Shown: positions 4,157 to 5,659 of the stretch, in pieces
Layout of the letters: each line of letters begins with the position of its first letter
Position numbering within the stretch: the first letter of the stretch is position 1
DNA from: Bdellovibrionales bacterium
GTDB taxonomy: Bacteria; Bdellovibrionota; JAFGOL01
Assembly: GCA_022710165.1 (NCBI GenBank)
Contig: JAKLHL010000106.1
Span: forward strand, 1-5,659
Length of the DNA: 5,659 nucleotides
Direction of reading: 5' to 3'
Position numbers and translations under genes: made by a program
The notes under the pieces: model-generated
Told to the model about the DNA's origin: nothing
The model's input: only the letters and a program-made list of their open reading frames with translations
The model's database searches: none

Positions 4157-5659
4157 TTATATTGTTTGCCCTTTATAGTAGTTATTAATAAGTTCTTGCT
4201 TAGGCCTTACAGCTAATGATAAATATTTATCATTAGCTGTAATCATTAGTTTAGCTTTAATAAATCTCTTCAAAGTGTCCTTTATTCCTTTCAACCCAAT
4301 CCCTGTTTCTTTCACTAGTTCCTCTATAGTACTAGCTCTGTGACACAAGGTATATATCCTCTGCTCGCAACCGCTATATATGTATTCCTTAACTTTATCA
4401 AAACGACCATCCTTAATAAGGATCGTATCGTCTGATATTTTGTTAACATAAAGAGAGGCGTCCTTAGCGTCCCAGTTTTCGTACCACTTTTTGAAATCAT
4501 TCCAAGCCTTCTCCACCTTAGAAGAAAAAAGGTCGGTCTTTGGCAGAAGATAATAACCTAAGAAGTATGCATATAGGTAATTTGGCATTTTAATTTCATT
4601 AAAGGTCTTTAAGCCTTTCCGTTTTGATAGTCCTAATTTATTGTATATTGGACTGTTCTCTTGGAGCTCGAAAGTACTTAGCGTCATTCTCCCAAAATGT
4701 GATACCAAAAACAGCATTTCCTTAGTTTGTTTTATCTCGGCCAAAGTGGAGCCAGGAAACCTTATTAATAAGTTAGAGCCATTAAAGACGCCCAACTCTT
4801 TAAGGTATTTCATGGTCTGGACATTATCTATTACATGTGTTCCCTTGTTCATCTTCTTAAGTAGATTATCTGAAAGGCTTTCTATGCCTATTTGCACGAA
4901 CCTGCTTCCAGCTACCGCTAGCTTAGTATAAAAAGCCTCTTTATTAGATGCTTTTAACTCAAAGACCATTTGAGTCCCTATGACACCATTTTTTATCATC
5001 AGGTCAGCAAAACCGGACGCCCAAGGATCACAGATATTATCAGTGAATTGCACACTGAATACTTTGTATTTCTTTAGAGCACTAATGAAGTCTTCGTGTA
5101 TTTTTCTTGGGCTTTTATGTCTATAACCGCACCAGGATGAATTCAAACCACAAAAGGCGCATTTACCCCAATAACAGCCCCTGCTGCCCTCTAAGTAAAT
5201 TACTACTTTGTTCTTGATGTCCAGAAAAACATCATCGTCCTGACAGTACTCCTTTAAGACTGCAAAATATTCTGTATAATCAGGTAAAGGGAGATCTTCA
5301 ATAGTTTTTAGCTGCATTCCACGCAACGCTTTAATATTGAACATGTCGTCTTCAGTTAGTTTGCTTATACAATAAACACCCTCTATGCTATTGCCACACA
5401 TTGACATGATATCATCTACACACAAACTATCATTATTCAGACAGAGATTAACTATACTTTCTAGTTTTAATTCACCCTCTCCAACTGAAACTAAACCTTT
5501 AACATCAAACTTTCTTAAAACTTTTAGGTCCCTGGAAAAACCCATGGTACCACCGCCAAAGATGAACAAGATATTATATTTGGGGTAATGTTCTCGCAAA
5601 TACATGTACACAAAAAGCGACGGGTACAGCTGGTCCGATGTAACACTAAAACCTACTAT
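4157..5659 (-). CDS. B12-binding-type radical SAM RiPP maturase (rSAM-B), 5' end missing
   Basis: Second predicted peptide maturase, paralogous to rSAM-A along its whole visible length. The frame stays open to the right edge. The GTG at 5611 is internal, because the codons beyond it encode IVGFSVTSDQLYPSLF, which matches rSAM-A residues 131-146. So 500 aa are visible and about 130 N-terminal residues are missing. In fragment numbering: the B12-binding-like domain has FGG 34-36 and GEGE 60-63; the radical SAM motif SRGCYWGKCAFCGLN has Cys162, Cys167 and Cys170, an unusual CX4CX2C spacing; TDN is at 206-208, GIESLS at 258-263, RFPGS at 300-304; the C-terminal domain has LIKDGR and DKYLSLAV (477-484). 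The RFPGS turn and GLN after the last Cys fit the RiPP-maturation radical SAM 1 family better than rSAM-A does. It is transcribed towards the peptide genes; its promoter is outside the window. Confidence 0.85.
   Translation of the reverse strand: MVGFSVTSDQLYPSLFVYMYLREHYPKYNILFIFGGGTMGFSRDLKVLRKFDVKGLVSVGEGELKLESIVNLCLNNDSLCVDDIMSMCGNSIEGVYCISKLTEDDMFNIKALRGMQLKTIEDLPLPDYTEYFAVLKEYCQDDDVFLDIKNKVVIYLEGSRGCYWGKCAFCGLNSSWCGYRHKSPRKIHEDFISALKKYKVFSVQFTDNICDPWASGFADLMIKNGVIGTQMVFELKASNKEAFYTKLAVAGSRFVQIGIESLSDNLLKKMNKGTHVIDNVQTMKYLKELGVFNGSNLLIRFPGSTLAEIKQTKEMLFLVSHFGRMTLSTFELQENSPIYNKLGLSKRKGLKTFNEIKMPNYLYAYFLGYYLLPKTDLFSSKVEKAWNDFKKWYENWDAKDASLYVNKISDDTILIKDGRFDKVKEYIYSGCEQRIYTLCHRASTIEELVKETGIGLKGIKDTLKRFIKAKLMITANDKYLSLAVRPKQELINNYYKGQTI
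4207..4242. repeat. Perfect 36-bp palindrome inside the 3' end of rSAM-B
   Basis: The arm TTACAGCTAATGATAAAT is followed directly by its exact reverse complement, with no spacer and no mismatch (centre 4224/4225). On the coding strand it encodes ITANDKYLSLAV, a conserved C-terminal motif; the matching stretch of rSAM-A is not palindromic. A further copy of the arm part atcattag sits at 4242-4249. In RNA it would fold into a hairpin of up to 16 bp on either strand. It lies 63 nt past the stop of peptide 2 on the plus strand. No T-run follows on either strand, so it is not a standard intrinsic terminator. It could stabilise or process a 3' end, or be a protein-binding site. Confidence 0.9.

Noticed and set aside
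4641..4931. 96-aa plus-strand ORF antisense to rSAM-B
   Set aside because: It is fully inside a well-supported conserved gene, has no recognisable protein features, and is a codon-bias shadow. The same applies to the other antisense ORFs under rSAM-A (for example 1862-2146 and 3323-3553) and to 3726-3926 minus across the peptide leader.
5609..5611. GTG at 5611 as the start of rSAM-B
   Set aside because: Upstream codons to the window edge align with the conserved GFSxxxxQxYxSLF segment of rSAM-A, so this GTG is internal.

Overview
This AT-rich window looks like chromosomal sequence from an uncultured, probably Gram-negative bacterium. The evidence is a lipoprotein signal peptide, sigma-70-type promoters and Shine-Dalgarno sites. 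The style of the genes, cobalamin-type radical SAM enzymes beside tiny Lys-rich peptides, would fit candidate phyla such as Omnitrophota or Elusimicrobiota, but nothing in the sequence fixes the taxon.

Layout. Positions 1-1523, minus strand: a secreted or lipid-anchored RCC1-repeat (beta-propeller) protein. It runs off the left edge and is broken by one frameshift near 345-353. Positions 1524-1739: a divergent intergenic region with a good promoter for the RCC1 gene and a weaker candidate for the rightward gene. Positions 1740-3641, plus strand: a complete B12-binding-type radical SAM enzyme of the RiPP-maturation class, here called rSAM-A. Positions 3642-3821: an intergenic region with an extended -10 promoter and a leader of about 95 nt. 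Positions 3822-3971 and 3997-4143, plus strand: two small precursor peptides, 49 and 48 aa. They have nearly identical Lys-rich double-glycine leaders and unrelated-looking 28-aa cores. Positions 4157-5659, minus strand: a second enzyme, rSAM-B, paralogous to rSAM-A and convergent with the peptide genes. It is cut at its N-terminus by the right edge. A perfect 36-bp palindrome (4207-4242) sits inside the 3' end of rSAM-B.

Interpretation. Positions 1740-5659 form a compact, apparently undescribed RiPP locus: two precursors flanked by two paralogous cobalamin-type radical SAM enzymes. The leader would guide modification. The Gly-Gly motif, with hydrophobic residues at -4, -7 and -12, predicts cleavage by a C39-type peptidase/transporter that is not in the window. 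The cores have no Cys or Trp, so thioether or Trp crosslinks are excluded. C-methylation or another modification at unactivated carbons is the most natural guess. The RCC1 gene is probably an unrelated neighbour.
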